From: Shewanella marisflavi
Lineage (GTDB): Bacteria; Pseudomonadota; Gammaproteobacteria; Enterobacterales; Shewanellaceae
Direction of reading: 5' to 3'
Assembly (NCBI RefSeq): GCF_023283925.1
Contig: NZ_JAKIKX010000004.1
Span: forward strand, 358,754 to 422,753
DNA length: 64,000 nucleotides
Position 1 is the stretch's first letter. Every line of letters starts with the position of its first letter. Position numbers and translations under genes: made by a program. The notes under the pieces are model-generated. The model did no database searches. It saw only the letters and a program-made list of their open reading frames with translations, and had not been told where the DNA came from. Of the stretch, positions 63,499 through 64,000 are shown piece by piece.

Positions 63499-63618
63499 TT
63501 AATTCCACCAACCTTTAGCAGGGATCACTTCTAGGTGGTTTAGGCCTTCAGGTAGCTGTACCTTCTTGCGCTCTGGTTTGTGAGTAAGTCCAAGAGCTTT
63601 TTTTAATGAATCTAACAT
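63499..63618 (-). CDS. 39-residue peptide ending GWWN, partner of the repeat gene
   Basis: A short gene with ATG at 63618 preceded by AGGAG about seven bases upstream, and stop at 63499-63501. The product starts MLDSLKKALGLTHKPERKK, an amphipathic basic N-terminus, and then VQLPEGLNHLEVIPAKGWWN. The second half resembles one repeat of the gene just upstream on the same strand: both have V-x-L, then L-E-V followed by I-P and a closing Asn. It begins 18 bases after the stop of that gene, so both are on one mRNA, which the terminator at 63435-63464 ends. There is no signal peptide. It was too short for routine ORF calling. Function unknown; a precursor peptide is one possibility. Confidence 0.7.
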   Translation of the reverse strand: MLDSLKKALGLTHKPERKKVQLPEGLNHLEVIPAKGWWN

Positions 63619-63636
63619 AATCATTCTCCTTAAGAC

Positions 63637-64000
63637 TTAAGCAACGGCTGAGTTGATGAGTTTCACGTTGGGTATTCCGGCCATCTTTAGAGGTTTCAAT
63701 TTAACATTGGGAATGCCAGCAACTTCTAAAGGCTTCAGTTTTACGTTAGGGATACCAGCAACTTCTAGAGGCTTTAGTTTTACGTTAGGGATACCAGCAA
63801 CTTCTAGAGGCTTTAGTTTTACGTTAGGGATACCAGCAACTTCTAGAGGTTTTAGTTTTACGTTAGGGATACCAGCAACTTCTAGAGGTTTTAGTTTTAC
63901 GTTAGGGATACCAGCAACTTCTAGAGGCTTTAGTTTTACGTTAGGGATACCAGCAACTTCTAGAGGTTTTAGTTTTACGTTAGGGATACCAGCAACTTCT
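63637..64000 (-). CDS. 3' end of a gene made of 13-residue tandem repeats (partial)
   Basis: The frame is open from the right edge of the window to a TAA at 63637-63639, giving the last 121 residues. They consist of eight full and one partial copy of LKPLEVAGIPNVK; the last copy is divergent (LKPLKMAGIPNVK) and is followed by LINSAVA and the stop. Start, N-terminus and total copy number lie outside the window. The composition (no Cys, Trp, Ser, Thr or Tyr in the repeats; one Glu, three Lys, two Pro and one Asn per unit) is unusual for a structural protein but possible. See the findings. Confidence 0.75.
   Translation of the reverse strand, partial: EVAGIPNVKLKPLEVAGIPNVKLKPLEVAGIPNVKLKPLEVAGIPNVKLKPLEVAGIPNVKLKPLEVAGIPNVKLKPLEVAGIPNVKLKPLEVAGIPNVKLKPLKMAGIPNVKLINSAVA
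63661..64000. repeat. 39-bp direct tandem repeat array
   Basis: Units start at 63661, 63700, 63739, 63778, 63817, 63856, 63895, 63934 and 63973 (the last cut by the edge). From the third unit on, copies are identical except for a silent C/T change in the codon for one Lys; the first two (3' end of the gene) have diverged. The array is in frame with the minus-strand gene and continues past the window. Confidence 0.95.

Noticed and set aside
63661..64000. CRISPR array
   Set aside because: The 39-bp units follow each other without spacers and are in frame with an open minus-strand gene, so this is a coding tandem repeat.
1..64000. Prophage or insertion sequence
   Set aside because: No integrase, transposase, terminal inverted repeats or phage structural genes were found in any frame.

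Overview
The window reads as chromosomal DNA of a marine gammaproteobacterium, most likely Shewanella or a close relative. The reasons are a complete TonB2-type energy module with its extra ExbB-like subunit and TPR partner, an EtrA/FNR-like plus NrdR-like control region before nrdDG, a fadIJ operon with a PsrA-like site, a YibL protein, a VF530-type protein, a DUF3010 protein and a secreted subtilase of the kind common in that genus. This is inference from gene content; no 16S gene or other direct taxonomic marker is present. I see no rRNA, tRNA, insertion sequence, prophage or CRISPR array.

Layout. 446-5398 (+) is one tightly packed operon: DUF3450 protein, TtpC-like, ExbB2, ExbD2, TonB2 and a TPR protein, closed by a strong terminator. 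5459-9504 holds a degenerate GGDEF protein (-), a DUF885 lipoprotein, a parvulin, a GNAT acetyltransferase, an S4-domain protein and RraB. 9597-11570 encodes a NERD domain fused to two kinase-like domains that both lack catalytic residues. A LysR regulator (-) and a TauE-type permease (+) follow. 13527-21007 (+) is an 7.5 kb accessory cluster of four exported proteins, three of them built of MORN/YwqK-type repeats, followed by a small cysteine-motif protein. 21616-28388 (+) carries YghU, SbcD-SbcC and an M23 peptidase. 28440-30989 (-) has YgjP, DUF3010 and a DEAD-box helicase. 31207-37250 (+) has an RssA-like patatin, an unknown protein, NrdD-NrdG, YibL and RibA. 37535-52015 is almost all (-): VF530, a secreted subtilase, a rhodanese/DUF2892/RND-pump/adaptor module, SIMPL and VOC proteins, FadL, PutP, and an ECF sigma factor with a DUF3379 membrane partner. 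52099-59132 (-) is a complete MoxR-DUF58-DUF4381-BatA-BatB/C-BatD operon. 59543-62978 (+) is fadI-fadJ.

At the right edge (63499-64000, -) there is a two-gene unit that no standard annotation explains: the 3' end of a gene made of nearly identical 39-bp (13-residue) tandem repeats, followed at once by a 39-codon gene whose product ends in Gly-Trp-Trp-Asn and resembles one repeat unit. The pair ends at a strong terminator. It could be a multi-core plus single-core peptide precursor pair, or a repeat-rich surface protein; the rest of the locus lies outside the window.

How genes work together: the TonB2 complex energises outer-membrane receptors; FadL and FadIJ form an uptake and degradation pair for fatty acids; NrdD is activated by NrdG for anaerobic dNTP synthesis; SbcCD processes DNA ends; the Bat operon is a MoxR-type envelope or stress chaperone system. 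The most open questions are the right-edge repeat locus, the MORN-repeat export cluster and the NERD double-pseudokinase.
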